The notes: a model not told the origin generated them from the letters alone. 64,000 nt of DNA from an uncultured Clostridia bacterium (GCA_949282385.1 CASDOP010000001.1:186001-250000); one strand, 5' to 3'; positions 1-8,882 are shown, counted from the stretch's first letter. Translations and numbers: made by a program.

Positions 1-6
1 AAATAT

Positions 7-549
7 ATGAGGATTTTTGATTTAAAAAAATGCAAATTGGATAAAAATTATCTTTTTGCCTTCATTATTGCAATAATTTGCTCAATTATATGTGGCATAG
101 TACTATTTAAAATTTCAAATTTAAATATTTACTTCTATAATTATGCCGAAATTTACGTTTACAACGTTTTTATCTTCAACAACGGAGCGCTGTTTTTCCC
201 GCACCTGCTGGCTGAAATTTTTTATCTGTATATATTTTTATGTATTTCAAAATATACTAAATTGAAGTACCTCACGCTGATTGCATTAGTAATTCGTACG
301 GTTTTTGCCAGCATTTACTGCGCAGTTCTGCTTACAATGTGCGGAATAAGCGGCATAACCGTTTGTCTTATTGTTTATTTGCCTTGTATTTTGATGTCGC
401 TTGCGGCATGCTTTTGCACGGCTCAGTTTCACGAAGCCTGCGACAAGCGCTATATTCTCTTTCTGCCGTGCTTGGTGTCGGTTTTGCTGAGCATAGTTTA
501 TTTGTTATTTGTAAATCTTCTTTTCAGGATAATAATCGTTCTTGTATAA
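7..549 (+). CDS. Polytopic membrane protein, possibly SpoIIM-like
   Basis: A 180-residue, strongly hydrophobic protein with about five membrane segments (roughly residues 16-36, 64-82, 88-112, 114-135, 150-178). I do not recognise it by sequence. Its length and topology, and its place directly upstream of a sporulation-type D-Ala-D-Ala carboxypeptidase, recall SpoIIM, but there is no diagnostic motif, so this is only a thought. The ATG lies 6 bases from the window edge, so a ribosome binding site and a longer N-terminus cannot be judged. Base composition is AT-rich with few charged residues, as expected for a membrane protein. Confidence 0.55.
   Translation: MRIFDLKKCKLDKNYLFAFIIAIICSIICGIVLFKISNLNIYFYNYAEIYVYNVFIFNNGALFFPHLLAEIFYLYIFLCISKYTKLKYLTLIALVIRTVFASIYCAVLLTMCGISGITVCLIVYLPCILMSLAACFCTAQFHEACDKRYILFLPCLVSVLLSIVYLLFVNLLFRIIIVLV
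86..103 (+). repeat. Oriented 18-bp motif, copy 1
   Basis: TTATATGTGGCATAGTAC. First of five copies in this window of TTAT(G/A)TNN(G/A)(G/A)CATAGTAC; all five lie on the plus strand. This one is inside the coding region of the first membrane protein gene. Confidence 0.6.
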
Positions 550-614
550 AATGAATTTTTACGACTTTGAATGTGTTTTGGCATATTTTTTAATCTTTTA
601 CACAAAATATTTGC

Positions 615-1784
615 ATGAATAAGATACTTTGTTTTATAGCAGCGGCGGGGATTGTAGCAAGCGCGGCTTTTTCCGCAGCGACTAACAATAAAATCTGTGC
701 TTCGGCGGACAGCGGCGATTTGGTCGAAGGTTGCAGAAGCTGTTGCCTTGCCGACGCGTATTCCGGTGAAGTCGTATATGAGGAAAACTCGCACGACAGA
801 ATGCCCATTGCGAGCGTCTGCAAGGTTATGACGCTTACGCTGTGTTTTGAAGCAATCGAGCAGGGCAAAATTCAGCCCGACCAGTTGATTTCTGTTTCCG
901 AAAGAGCTGCAGGAATGGGAGGTTCTCAGGTATTTTTGCAGAGCGGTCTTGAATACCCGCTTTCCGACCTGATTAAATCAATAATAGTCTGTTCCGCAAA
1001 CGACAGCTGCGTGGCAGTATCGGAAAGCATTGCGGGAAGCGAGGAGCAGTTTGTCGCAAAAATGAACGAGCGCGCCGAACAACTCGGTTGCAGAGACACG
1101 CTTTTTGCTAACTGTACGGGATTGCCTAAAGATACGCAATACTCTTGCGCGGCTGACGTAGCCATCATGTTTGCAAACCTTATAAGGCACGAGGATTATT
1201 TCAAATACAGCAAAATCTGGCTTGAAGATTTTTCTCATCCGGACGACAGAACGACGAGCATGACAAACACGAATAAGCTGATAAAAAAATATTCGTTCTG
1301 CGACGGCGGAAAGACGGGATTTACGAATGAAGCCGGCTTCTGCCTAGCGGCAACCGCAAAAAAGGATAATTTGCGATTGGTTTCCGTCGTTTTGGGCGGA
1401 CAAACCAGCGATGACCGATTTACGTCCGTAGTAAATCTTTTCAACTACGGTTTCGCCAATTATAAAAACAAGATAGTTTTGGATAAAACGGTCAATCTGA
1501 ATGAAAAAGCTGATGTTTTAAACGGCAAAAAAGAAGAAATAGCCATTCATCCCGAAAGAAATTGTTATGTGTTTTCCGCCAACGACGAAACGCCGGAAAT
1601 AACTTTCAACGCCGAGATAGAAACTATAAAAGCGCCCGTGCGCAAGGGCGATAAGGTAGGACAGATAGAAGTTTACAAAAACGGCATAATCTGCGATACG
1701 ATAAATCTTTTAGCCTCGGAAGACGCGCATAAAGCCAATTATGCCGACAATTTAAGAAAAATTGCGGGTAATTGGTGTTTGTAA
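615..1784 (+). CDS. D-alanyl-D-alanine carboxypeptidase (peptidase S11)
   Basis: A secreted low-molecular-weight penicillin-binding protein that trims the terminal D-Ala of peptidoglycan pentapeptides outside the membrane. A signal peptide covers about residues 1-22. The three active-site motifs are visible: SxxK at S67-K70 (SVCK), SxN at S127-N129 (SAN) and KTG at K233-G235. The 389-residue length and the C-terminal beta-rich region (about 290-380) fit the DacF/DacB group. No Shine-Dalgarno precedes the ATG, so this may be one of the leaderless or weakly initiated genes. A second member of the same family lies at 6376-7434. Several close homologues exist, so I do not choose between dacF and dacB. 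Confidence 0.93.
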   Translation: MNKILCFIAAAGIVASAAFSAATNNKICASADSGDLVEGCRSCCLADAYSGEVVYEENSHDRMPIASVCKVMTLTLCFEAIEQGKIQPDQLISVSERAAGMGGSQVFLQSGLEYPLSDLIKSIIVCSANDSCVAVSESIAGSEEQFVAKMNERAEQLGCRDTLFANCTGLPKDTQYSCAADVAIMFANLIRHEDYFKYSKIWLEDFSHPDDRTTSMTNTNKLIKKYSFCDGGKTGFTNEAGFCLAATAKKDNLRLVSVVLGGQTSDDRFTSVVNLFNYGFANYKNKIVLDKTVNLNEKADVLNGKKEEIAIHPERNCYVFSANDETPEITFNAEIETIKAPVRKGDKVGQIEVYKNGIICDTINLLASEDAHKANYADNLRKIAGNWCL

Positions 1785-1816
1785 GCACGCCGTCAACTAT
1801 ATGTTGTGTAAAATAT

Positions 1817-1871
1817 TTGACTAAACCGACGACCTTTGGTAAAATAATATTATATTATTTTGCCAGAGGTC
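1817..1871 (+). promoter_or_regulatory. lysA promoter overlapped by a 41-bp dyad
   Basis: A -35 box TTGACT (1817-1822), 17-bp spacer and extended -10 TGG-TAAAAT (1840-1845) precede lysA. A near-perfect inverted repeat spans 1831-1871 (left arm GACCTTTGGTAAAATAATAT), with only two T/C differences between arms. It starts before the -10 and ends just after the ribosome binding site AGAGGT (1865-1870). The predicted start of transcription is near its centre, so RNA would carry only the right arm; it is therefore better read as a DNA operator than as an RNA hairpin. Confidence 0.6.
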
Positions 1872-1878
1872 ATTTTTA

Positions 1879-3204
1879 ATGAACGAAAGAGAAACCCTGA
1901 CCGTCAACTCGCGCGGTCATCTTGAAATAGGCGGTTGCGACGCCGTCGGTCTTGCAGAAAAATTCGGAACTCCGCTCTATGTTTTCGACGAAGCTTACAT
2001 CAGACAGATGATGAGAACTTACAAACAGACGATAGACAAGGAGTACGGCGGCAAAGGAATAGTTCTTTACGCTTCAAAAGCTTTTTCGTGCAAAGCAATT
2101 TACCGCATTGCCGACAGCGAAGGGATTGGCGTGGACGTCGTTTCGGGAGGCGAGCTTTATACCGCTCTTTCAGTCGGTTTTCCTGCAGAACGGATTTTTA
2201 TGCACGGCAACAATAAAACTTTTGAAGAACTCAATTACGCCGTTGAAAGCGGCGTTGGCACCATTGTTGTAGATTCTTACCGCGAAGCTGATCTGCTTGA
2301 CGGCATCTGCATGCAGAAGGGCGTCAGACAGAATGTTCTGATAAGAATTAACCCCGGCGTCGAGGCGCATACTCACGCTTACGTTCAGACGGCTACTCCC
2401 GACAGCAAATTCGGTTTTTCTATAGCCGACGGAACGGCGCAAAAAATCACATCGTACGTTCTGGATAAAAAGCACCTCAACCTTAAGGGTTTCCATTGTC
2501 ATATAGGATCACAGATTTTCGAAAAACAGTCTTTCGTCATCGCCGCCGAGAAAATGATGGCTTTCATCGCCTCGGTTAAAAAGAGTTTGTCCTTTACCGC
2601 CGAAGTTTTAAACATCGGCGGAGGTTTCGGCATTTATTACACCGACGAAGACCCTAAGCTGAAGCAGGAAGATTACTCCGCGTACCTTAAGGCGCTCCTC
2701 GACACCGTGAGCGCTAAAGCGGAAGAATATTCGCTTCCCCGTCCGTTCGTCGCGATTGAGCCAGGACGTTCAATAATAGGAGAGGCGGGCGTAACGCTCT
2801 ACACGGTGGGCGCAATCAAGCAAATTCCTGCTCTTAAAACCTATGTTGCTATTGACGGCGGTATGTTCGACAATCCCAGATACGCGCTGTATCAGTCAAA
2901 ATACACAGTTGTAGCGGCTGACAACATGAATGCGCCCTGCACTCAGAAAGTTACCATTGCAGGCAAGTGCTGCGAAAGCGGAGATATTATTGCCGTTGAC
3001 GTTGCTCTTCCCGAGGTAAAGAGCGGCGATATTTTAGCCGTGCTCTCTACGGGTGCGTACAATTACTCGATGGCGAGCAATTACAACAGAAATTTTATTC
3101 CTCAATCAATACTTGTCAAAGACGGTAAAGCCCGCACGATTATAAATAAACAGACTTACGAGGACCTCGTCCGCAACGACGTAGTTCCCCAAGATTTGAC
3201 TTGA
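1879..3204 (+). CDS. lysA: Diaminopimelate decarboxylase
   Basis: PLP enzyme converting meso-diaminopimelate to L-lysine and CO2, the last step of lysine synthesis. It is a fold-type III decarboxylase with an N-terminal TIM barrel and a C-terminal beta domain. Visible signature residues are the PLP lysine K67 (YASKA), HIGSQ at 208-212, the glycine-rich phosphate loop GGGFG at 247-251, EPGR at 294-297 and CESGD at 365-369, the loop that brings the active-site cysteine from the partner subunit. The length of 441 residues is normal. The ribosome binding site AGAGGT lies 8 nt before the ATG. Its stop codon overlaps the next gene's start (TGATG), so the two are probably translated together. Confidence 0.97.
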   Translation: MNERETLTVNSRGHLEIGGCDAVGLAEKFGTPLYVFDEAYIRQMMRTYKQTIDKEYGGKGIVLYASKAFSCKAIYRIADSEGIGVDVVSGGELYTALSVGFPAERIFMHGNNKTFEELNYAVESGVGTIVVDSYREADLLDGICMQKGVRQNVLIRINPGVEAHTHAYVQTATPDSKFGFSIADGTAQKITSYVLDKKHLNLKGFHCHIGSQIFEKQSFVIAAEKMMAFIASVKKSLSFTAEVLNIGGGFGIYYTDEDPKLKQEDYSAYLKALLDTVSAKAEEYSLPRPFVAIEPGRSIIGEAGVTLYTVGAIKQIPALKTYVAIDGGMFDNPRYALYQSKYTVVAADNMNAPCTQKVTIAGKCCESGDIIAVDVALPEVKSGDILAVLSTGAYNYSMASNYNRNFIPQSILVKDGKARTIINKQTYEDLVRNDVVPQDLT

Positions 3205-3908
3205 TGAATATAACAGACCTTATAGCATTTCTCGCATCCGCATGCGCGGTAATCTTTGTTCTCGTTCCGCACGAATGCGCGCACGCTATTGCCGCTTACT
3301 TAAACGGCGATCCGACAGCGAAAACAATGGGCAGGATTTCGCTCAATCCCGTAAAGCACTTTGACCCGATAGGGTTTTTGTGCTGCGCCCTCGTTGGATT
3401 CGGTTGGGCGAAACCCGTGCCGATTAACCCTTATAACTTTAAAAATTATAAGAAAGGAATGTTTTTCACGGCGATTGCGGGAGTTGTTGTAAACTATATG
3501 ATTGCGTTTATCTTTTATGCGTTTTATGCTGCTTTCAGCAAATACGCATACGTAGAAATGGCGCTTTCAAACCGCGCGATGTTTTATTTTGCGGTATTCA
3601 TCAATACATTTTTATACAACGCGTTTTTATTCAGTCTTTGCGTATTTGTCTTCAATCTGTTGCCTTTTTACCCGCTTGACGGTTTCAGGGTGATAGAAGC
3701 GCTGACGCGCCCCATTAATCCCGTCCACAGATTTTTAAGACAATACGGTCAGATTATACTTTTACTTTTAATTTTTGAAAGTTTTCTTTGCGGAATTCTT
3801 TCAAGATATGTCGAATGGGCGAACTATATCGATATTTTGGGTTATGTCTTAACTTTTGCCCGTAAAATTGTAGGATACCCCATAGTTATGGCATGGAGCT
3901 GGATTTGA
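3204..3908 (+). CDS. Site-2 protease family membrane metalloprotease (M50)
   Basis: An integral-membrane zinc protease of the M50 rhomboid-like/SpoIVFB-like small group. The zinc motif HExxH is at H23-H27 (HECAH) and the second motif with the metal-binding Asp is in the segment PFYPLDG near residue 153. Five to six membrane segments are visible. I start at the ATG at 3204, which overlaps the lysA stop; a TTG three bases earlier is the only in-frame alternative. The short form without PDZ or CBS domains is common next to scpA in Clostridia. The substrate is unknown. Only 1 nt separates its end from scpA. Confidence 0.9.
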   Translation: MNITDLIAFLASACAVIFVLVPHECAHAIAAYLNGDPTAKTMGRISLNPVKHFDPIGFLCCALVGFGWAKPVPINPYNFKNYKKGMFFTAIAGVVVNYMIAFIFYAFYAAFSKYAYVEMALSNRAMFYFAVFINTFLYNAFLFSLCVFVFNLLPFYPLDGFRVIEALTRPINPVHRFLRQYGQIILLLLIFESFLCGILSRYVEWANYIDILGYVLTFARKIVGYPIVMAWSWI

Positions 3909-3909
3909 T

Positions 3910-4725
3910 ATGGCGGAAAAAGATTACTCAGATTTTGAATCGGTTGTAGATTACAAGACCGTGCTCGACGACTTTGAAGGACCGCTCGATTTGCTTTTGC
4001 ATCTCATAAACATTGCTCAGATTAAAATTGAGGACGTATTCGTATCCAAAGTAACCGAACAGTTCCTCGATTATATCGAATATATGAAAACACAGCCTTC
4101 GCGCGACGTCGACAAAGAGAGCGAATATCTCGCGATGGCTGCCCTTATAGTTTACATAAAGTCCAAATCAATGGTTCCCGCCGTTGAGATTGCGGGTGAA
4201 GAGATAGGTGGCGACGACGAAGAAAAACAGGCACTGATAGAACAGCTGAGGCAGAGAGAGTTTGAACTTATTAAGGAACAGACGCCCAAACTCAAGGACC
4301 TCGAAACAATCGGTTTTTATTTCAAACCGCCTTCAAAAGATTTCAGCGAAGTAAAAGTCGTTTACACCGATTTCAGCGTTACGGCAATGCTCGACGCTTT
4401 TGCAAAATTGCTTTTAAGAAACGAAAGTCTTAAATACGAAAAAGAAAACGTAAAGGAAATTCCAAAAGACGAATTTACCGTCGAAGAAAAAATTCACCAT
4501 ATCGGACAGATTTTGTGCGAAAAAGAAAAAGTCGAATTTGAAAGCCTGTTCACATCGTTTTCAAGGAATGAAGTCATAACTACTTTCCAGGCTCTTTTGG
4601 AAATGCTTAAGTATCAGTACATAATGGTTGAACAGCACGAAACTTTCGGTACTATAACAATAAAACGCAATCCCGACGCGGATTTAAAGGAAGTGGACAT
4701 TGAACAAATTGACGAATATAATTGA
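3910..4725 (+). CDS. scpA: Segregation and condensation protein A
   Basis: The kleisin subunit of the SMC-ScpAB condensin, which compacts and helps segregate the chromosome. The N-terminal family signature is clear (FEGPLDLLLHLI near residues 23-34, followed by IAQIKIEDV) and the C-terminal winged-helix region (about 200-270) ends in an acidic tail. The length of 271 residues is usual. GGAG lies 9 nt before the ATG, and the start is nearly continuous with the protease gene. The 3' end overlaps scpB by 26 nt, the arrangement found in most Firmicutes. Confidence 0.96.
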   Translation: MAEKDYSDFESVVDYKTVLDDFEGPLDLLLHLINIAQIKIEDVFVSKVTEQFLDYIEYMKTQPSRDVDKESEYLAMAALIVYIKSKSMVPAVEIAGEEIGGDDEEKQALIEQLRQREFELIKEQTPKLKDLETIGFYFKPPSKDFSEVKVVYTDFSVTAMLDAFAKLLLRNESLKYEKENVKEIPKDEFTVEEKIHHIGQILCEKEKVEFESLFTSFSRNEVITTFQALLEMLKYQYIMVEQHETFGTITIKRNPDADLKEVDIEQIDEYN

Positions 4726-5416
4726 GGCGATTGCTTTTGCCTCGGGCGATGCCGTTCAGGTCAGATTTATCGTCGAAAAACTCGGCTGTTCGTTAAAGGA
4801 AGTAAACGCTTCCATAGACGAACTGAAAGAAAAATATTCTGGCGACAGCGGAATTCAGCTTTTAACCTTCAACGGAAAGATACAATTCGCAACAAATCCG
4901 TCTTATAAACAACAGATTTCTTCCGTTTTGCAACCTATAAAAGAAAAGGAATTTACACGCACAATACTCGAGTGCGCGGCATTGATTGCATATAAACAGC
5001 CCGTAACAAAGGGCGAACTCGAAGAAATCAGGCAAGTCAGCTGCGACTATGCGATACATACTCTGCTTGAGCTTGAAATGATTGTTCCCTGCGGCAGAAA
5101 AGACGCAGTAGGCAAACCTATTTTATACGCGACTACTGATAACTTTTTAAAGAGATTTAAGCTCAATTCTATCGACGAACTGCCAGATTACGACGAACTT
5201 ATGGCGCAGATAGCTGAAATAAACAGCTCAATTCTTGATGAAGAAGACAGCAATTATCTTTACCATAAAGACGAATATTCGGAAGAAAACGACCCCGAAC
5301 TGCAGAAATCACCCGAAAAGAAAGCCGAGAAGGAGCAACCTAAAGTTACCGAAGACGGCTACGAACTACCCTCGCATCTCGGTGAAGACGAGGAAGACAT
5401 AATCGAAATCAAATAA
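4700..5416 (+). CDS. scpB: Segregation and condensation protein B
   Basis: Winged-helix partner of ScpA in the SMC condensin complex. The start is a TTG at 4700 inside scpA, supported by AGGAAGTGG a few bases upstream and by the family's N-terminal sequence (IEAIAFASGDAV). Residues 1-165 match the two winged helices, including the conserved ECAALIAYKQPVTKGELEEIR segment. A 70-residue acidic tail (about 168-238), rich in Glu and Asp, follows and is longer than in many homologues. A strong intrinsic terminator follows. Confidence 0.95.
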   Translation: MNKLTNIIEAIAFASGDAVQVRFIVEKLGCSLKEVNASIDELKEKYSGDSGIQLLTFNGKIQFATNPSYKQQISSVLQPIKEKEFTRTILECAALIAYKQPVTKGELEEIRQVSCDYAIHTLLELEMIVPCGRKDAVGKPILYATTDNFLKRFKLNSIDELPDYDELMAQIAEINSSILDEEDSNYLYHKDEYSEENDPELQKSPEKKAEKEQPKVTEDGYELPSHLGEDEEDIIEIK

Positions 5417-5438
5417 ATTTTTTTTCATGTAAATTTTA

Positions 5439-5473
5439 AGCCCTCCGCAGCATAATGCTGCGGAGGGCTTTTT
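5439..5473 (+). terminator. Intrinsic terminator after scpB
   Basis: Perfect stem GCCCTCCGCAGCAT with its complement across a short loop, followed by five T. Ends the lysA-scpB transcription unit. Confidence 0.93.
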
Positions 5474-5545
5474 ATCTCTTGCAACAGCAGTTAATAGCGT
5501 GGGCAAAAGAGGAATATTTTCTCATTCTATACAGATAATAATATC

Positions 5546-6076
5546 GTGAGCAATATCGTGGCGATTGCAGTAGCTTCAACTCTTGCAATTCTGCTTTTTC
5601 CAGTACACTTTACAAATTATATATATTTTAATTTTGGCGAAAAATTTGCCGGCATCAGCGTGAGGCTGTACAACTTTATAGCGATAAAACGCATCAACAC
5701 AATAAGAAATGCCCCGTCAAAAATGCTCGTTGACGGTAAAGAAAAAGACTTTGACGCAAAAACGCTTATAACATCGGCAAGAATATTGTTTAACAATATT
5801 TACCTGACCAAAATTATACAGCTCGGAGATTTTGGCGCGCAAAGCGAGCTTGCATGCTCACTTTGCGCGGTGCAGAACTGTATTTCGGTAGCTTTTTACA
5901 CATATTTGAAAAGCGGAGGGAACAAGGGCAAATTAAGAAATTACGGCATAATCAATCACGAGCACAAAAATATTATATATTACGCAAAAATAAGCGGTGC
6001 GACAAACCTTGTCGCGTCAATAAAAATACTCATAATTTTATTGTCGGAGAAATTGAATGAACAGATTAAAAAATAA
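5546..6076 (+). CDS. YtfI-like (DUF2953) protein
   Basis: A 176-residue protein with an N-terminal hydrophobic segment (about 4-22) and a soluble remainder. The assignment as DUF2953/YtfI rests mainly on position: in many spore formers this family sits between scpB and ytfJ, exactly as here. It is shorter than the usual family member. The start is a GTG without a Shine-Dalgarno; GATAAT ends 6 nt upstream, which could be a -10 for a leaderless message, but no good -35 is seen. It overlaps ytfJ by 20 nt. Function is unknown in the family. Confidence 0.6.
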   Translation: MSNIVAIAVASTLAILLFPVHFTNYIYFNFGEKFAGISVRLYNFIAIKRINTIRNAPSKMLVDGKEKDFDAKTLITSARILFNNIYLTKIIQLGDFGAQSELACSLCAVQNCISVAFYTYLKSGGNKGKLRNYGIINHEHKNIIYYAKISGATNLVASIKILIILLSEKLNEQIKK

Positions 6077-6431
6077 GCAGAAAACATCAGAATTTGAAAA
6101 ACCGTCGTTGCCGATAGATAAAGTTGCCAACGCGGACAACGTTATCGGTCAATCAATAATGACTGTAAGCGGCATCCAGGTAATTCCGCTGACGTCGGTA
6201 ACAATAGTGAACATAGGCGGCAGCGGCGAATACGGCGACATTAAAACTTACAAAATCAATGAAGGTTTTAAACTTGCCGGAGGCAACGGCACTGTTGTTA
6301 CGATTAAACCTAAAGGTTTTCTCGTGGACGACGGGAAAGGCTGCAGATTGCTTAAAATGGAGGACGAACCGCTAAATGCCATTATCGATAAGACGAGCGA
6401 ACTCGTGCAAAATATTACAAATAATCAGTAA
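6057..6431 (+). CDS. ytfJ: GerW/YtfJ-family sporulation protein
   Basis: A 124-residue member of the GerW (YtfJ) family, linked to sporulation and germination in Bacillus. The conserved core is visible: NVIGQSIMTVSGIQVIPLT (about 29-47) and the Gly-rich stretch GGNGTVVTIKPKGFLV (about 78-93). GGAG lies 8 nt before the ATG. The gene overlaps its neighbours on both sides, so it is translationally coupled to the DUF2953-like gene and to the carboxypeptidase. It supports a sporulating ancestry, though not sporulation today. Confidence 0.88.
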   Translation: MNRLKNKQKTSEFEKPSLPIDKVANADNVIGQSIMTVSGIQVIPLTSVTIVNIGGSGEYGDIKTYKINEGFKLAGGNGTVVTIKPKGFLVDDGKGCRLLKMEDEPLNAIIDKTSELVQNITNNQ

Positions 6432-7434
6432 AAGTGCGCTTATTTTGTGCATAATTGCTACATTTTGCACCATTTCGGCTTCTGCTAAGAGATATGAAGC
6501 ATACGCGGATGGGGCAGCGGAATGCGTTGCCGAGCTTTACACGGGGCAAATACTTCACTGCAAAAATCAAAATGTAAAATTGCCAATGGCAAGCACGACT
6601 AAAATAATGACGGCATTAATCGTGATAGAAGACTGCGACCTTGATGAAGTAATAACGGTAGCAGACGAAGCTGTAGGCACGGAAGGTTCAAGCATTTATC
6701 TTAAAAAAGGCGAAAAAATATCTGTAAAAGATCTTCTTTACGGTTTAATGCTACGCTCGGGCAACGACAGTGCAGTTGCTTTGGCAATTCATCACAGCGG
6801 AAGCACGCAAAAATTTGCAGTATGTATGAACAAGAGAGTAAAAAAGGCTGGCGCAACGTCAACAAATTTCAAAAACCCGAGCGGACTTCCCGATACAGAA
6901 CACTATACGACGGCAAGCGATTTATGTAAAATCGCTTGCGAGGCAATGAAAAATCCCATTTTCAGAAAAATAGTATCAGCAGAAAGTTATACGGGTGAGT
7001 TCAGAAGTTATGTGAACAAAAATAAAATACTAAAAATGGTGGAAGGAGCAAACGGCATTAAAACAGGATATACTTTAAAAGCGGGAAGGTGTTTGGTTTC
7101 TTCTGCGGAGCGGGACGGGATGGACGTTGTAAGCGTCGTTCTGAACTGTCCTGACATGTATGAACGCAGCAAAAAATTGATTGAAAACGCTTTTAATAAA
7201 TATTCCGTCGGAAAAATTGACCAGAATACTATATTTATGTGTGGCATAGTACCATGCAAAATTGAAAATGCTGGCAATTTCTTGATTGAAAAAGATAAAA
7301 AAGTTAATTACAATATCGAACAGTTCAGCGACGAAGAAAAAGCAAAAAATGACGGGGCGCAAGGAAAATTATCGATTTACTGCGGAAATGACTTGATTTT
7401 TAGCTCAAAATTATATAGTATAATTACAAAATAA
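6376..7434 (+). CDS. D-alanyl-D-alanine carboxypeptidase (peptidase S11), DacB-like
   Basis: Second secreted S11 carboxypeptidase of the window. Active-site motifs are SxxK at S73-K76 (STTK), SGN at 128-130 and KTG at 229-231. The N-terminus has an RR-containing n-region and a hydrophobic stretch at about 20-36, ending ASA. The ATG at 6376 is inside ytfJ and gives a 56-nt overlap; no later start would keep the signal peptide. The position after ytfJ and before rluB is the usual one for the sporulation-type enzyme that shapes the spore cortex. The C-terminal domain (about 270-352) is short. Confidence 0.92.
   Translation: MPLSIRRANSCKILQIISKSALILCIIATFCTISASAKRYEAYADGAAECVAELYTGQILHCKNQNVKLPMASTTKIMTALIVIEDCDLDEVITVADEAVGTEGSSIYLKKGEKISVKDLLYGLMLRSGNDSAVALAIHHSGSTQKFAVCMNKRVKKAGATSTNFKNPSGLPDTEHYTTASDLCKIACEAMKNPIFRKIVSAESYTGEFRSYVNKNKILKMVEGANGIKTGYTLKAGRCLVSSAERDGMDVVSVVLNCPDMYERSKKLIENAFNKYSVGKIDQNTIFMCGIVPCKIENAGNFLIEKDKKVNYNIEQFSDEEKAKNDGAQGKLSIYCGNDLIFSSKLYSIITK
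7235..7252 (+). repeat. Oriented 18-bp motif, copy 2
   Basis: TTATGTGTGGCATAGTAC, followed by GCAAAATTG (also seen after copy 4). Lies within the 3' part of the carboxypeptidase coding region. Confidence 0.65.
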
Positions 7435-7454
7435 CTATGTAATGGTAAAAAACA

Positions 7455-8156
7455 ATGCGCATAAATAAATTTCTTGCAGCGTGCGGCGTCGCTTCGAGAC
7501 GCGATTGCGACGAACTCATTAAACAGGGACTTGTAAAAATTAACGGAAATAGAGCCGATCTCGGTTCAGAAGTCGGCGAAGACGACGAAGTTACTGTAAG
7601 CGGCAACAGAGTTAACATAAAAAAGAATGAATATTACATTCTGAACAAGCCAAAAGGTTATATTTGTTCCGTTTCCGATGATAAGGGAAGAAAAACCATA
7701 ATGGATCTTTTGCCTTCTAACGCTGGAAGAATTTTCCCCGTCGGAAGGCTCGACTACGACAGCGAAGGTCTTTTAATAGTTACTACCGACGGTGAGCTCG
7801 CACAGCGCCTTACGCATCCTTCTAACGAAATCCCAAAAACCTATCTCGTAAAAGTTGAAGGAACTCTCACCGAAGCATCTTTAAATCCCATAAGAAGCGG
7901 AATTGAAATTGAAGGCGGTTACGTTACAAAAAAATGTAAAGCGCATATTGTCGAAACCAATAAAGAATTCACCAAGGTGCATATCACCATTACAGAGGGC
8001 AAAAACAGGGAAATCAGAAAAATGTTTGCCGCTATCGGAAAGGAAGTTATGCTGCTCAAGAGAATTAAAATCGGCGAGCTGACGTTAAGGGGACTTAACC
8101 GCGGCGAATGGCGCAAACTTTCCAAAGAAGAAATCGCATATCTTTCTTCGCTTTAA
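7455..8156 (+). CDS. rluB: 23S rRNA pseudouridine synthase RluB
   Basis: Makes a pseudouridine in the peptidyl-transferase region of 23S rRNA. An N-terminal S4 RNA-binding domain (about 1-55, starting MRINKFLAACGVASRR) precedes the catalytic domain with the family motif GRLDYDSEGLL, catalytic Asp D101. The length of 233 residues is normal. There is no clear Shine-Dalgarno. The gene lies 20 nt after the carboxypeptidase and 18 nt before the HAD gene, so these probably share a transcript. RluB, RluE and RluF are close relatives; the clostridial position favours RluB. Confidence 0.94.
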   Translation: MRINKFLAACGVASRRDCDELIKQGLVKINGNRADLGSEVGEDDEVTVSGNRVNIKKNEYYILNKPKGYICSVSDDKGRKTIMDLLPSNAGRIFPVGRLDYDSEGLLIVTTDGELAQRLTHPSNEIPKTYLVKVEGTLTEASLNPIRSGIEIEGGYVTKKCKAHIVETNKEFTKVHITITEGKNREIRKMFAAIGKEVMLLKRIKIGELTLRGLNRGEWRKLSKEEIAYLSSL

Positions 8157-8174
8157 CAATAGTGAGCAACCTGC

Positions 8175-8822
8175 ATGAGTAAATATATTTTATTCGACCT
8201 TGACGGCACTCTCACGGATCCATTTGATGGAATAACAAATTCCGTAATTTATGCGCTAAAAAAATTCGGAATAGAGGAGAGCGACAGGGATAAATTAAAA
8301 AGTTTTATCGGTCCGCCGCTCTATAAATCTTTCATGGAGGAGTACGGTTTTTGCCGCGATGACGGCTTCAAAGCCGTTAATTATTACAGAGAATATTATT
8401 CCGAGCGCGGAATATTTGAAAATGTTCTCTATAGCGGCATTGAAGAAACGCTTAGCAACCTTTCATCCGAAGGCAAATCCCTGTTTGTCGCAACTTCAAA
8501 ACCTACAGTTTTTGCCCAAAAAATTCTGCGCCATTTCGATATTGCGAAATATTTTACTTTGGTCGCTGGCGCCACATTGGATTCAACTTTGGTTGAAAAA
8601 GCAGATATAATTAATTATGCGCTGGAAAAAAGCAAAGCCGACCGCGCCGAATGCGTAATGGTGGGCGACAGAATGCACGATATTTACGGAGCAAAAGCCA
8701 ACGCAATCAAGTCGGTGGGCGTGCTTTACGGGTATGGCTCTTTTAAAGAACTTACAGGAGCCGGCGCCGATGCTATTGCTGAAACTCCCGATAAAATAGT
8801 ATCAGCAATACAAAAACTTTAA
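8175..8822 (+). CDS. HAD-family hydrolase (phosphoglycolate phosphatase-like)
   Basis: Small-molecule phosphatase of the haloacid dehalogenase superfamily. Motif I is DLDGTLTD with the nucleophile D8 and acid D10; motif II is the Thr/Ser in FVATSKP (about 108-114); motif III/IV is MVGDRMHDIYGAK (about 160-172). The four-helix cap between about 16 and 85 is of the PGP/PpaX type. The length of 215 residues fits that group. The substrate cannot be told from sequence: phosphoglycolate, pyrophosphate and 5'-nucleotides are all used by relatives. It ends just before a bidirectional terminator shared with lexA. Confidence 0.9.
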   Translation: MSKYILFDLDGTLTDPFDGITNSVIYALKKFGIEESDRDKLKSFIGPPLYKSFMEEYGFCRDDGFKAVNYYREYYSERGIFENVLYSGIEETLSNLSSEGKSLFVATSKPTVFAQKILRHFDIAKYFTLVAGATLDSTLVEKADIINYALEKSKADRAECVMVGDRMHDIYGAKANAIKSVGVLYGYGSFKELTGAGADAIAETPDKIVSAIQKL

Positions 8823-8842
8823 GGTAACTAAAATTAAAACAA

Positions 8843-8870
8843 GCGCCCTCCGCAAAAAAGCGGAGGGCGC
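8843..8870. terminator. Bidirectional terminator between the HAD gene and lexA
   Basis: Stem GCGCCCTCCGC and its complement around an A6 loop, between convergent genes. The T tract is modest on either side. Confidence 0.8.
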
Positions 8871-8882
8871 AGTATTTTAAAT

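Noticed and set aside
1785..1878. Lysine riboswitch before lysA
   Set aside because: The gap is under 100 nt, far too short for the L-box aptamer, and the dyad lies over the promoter.
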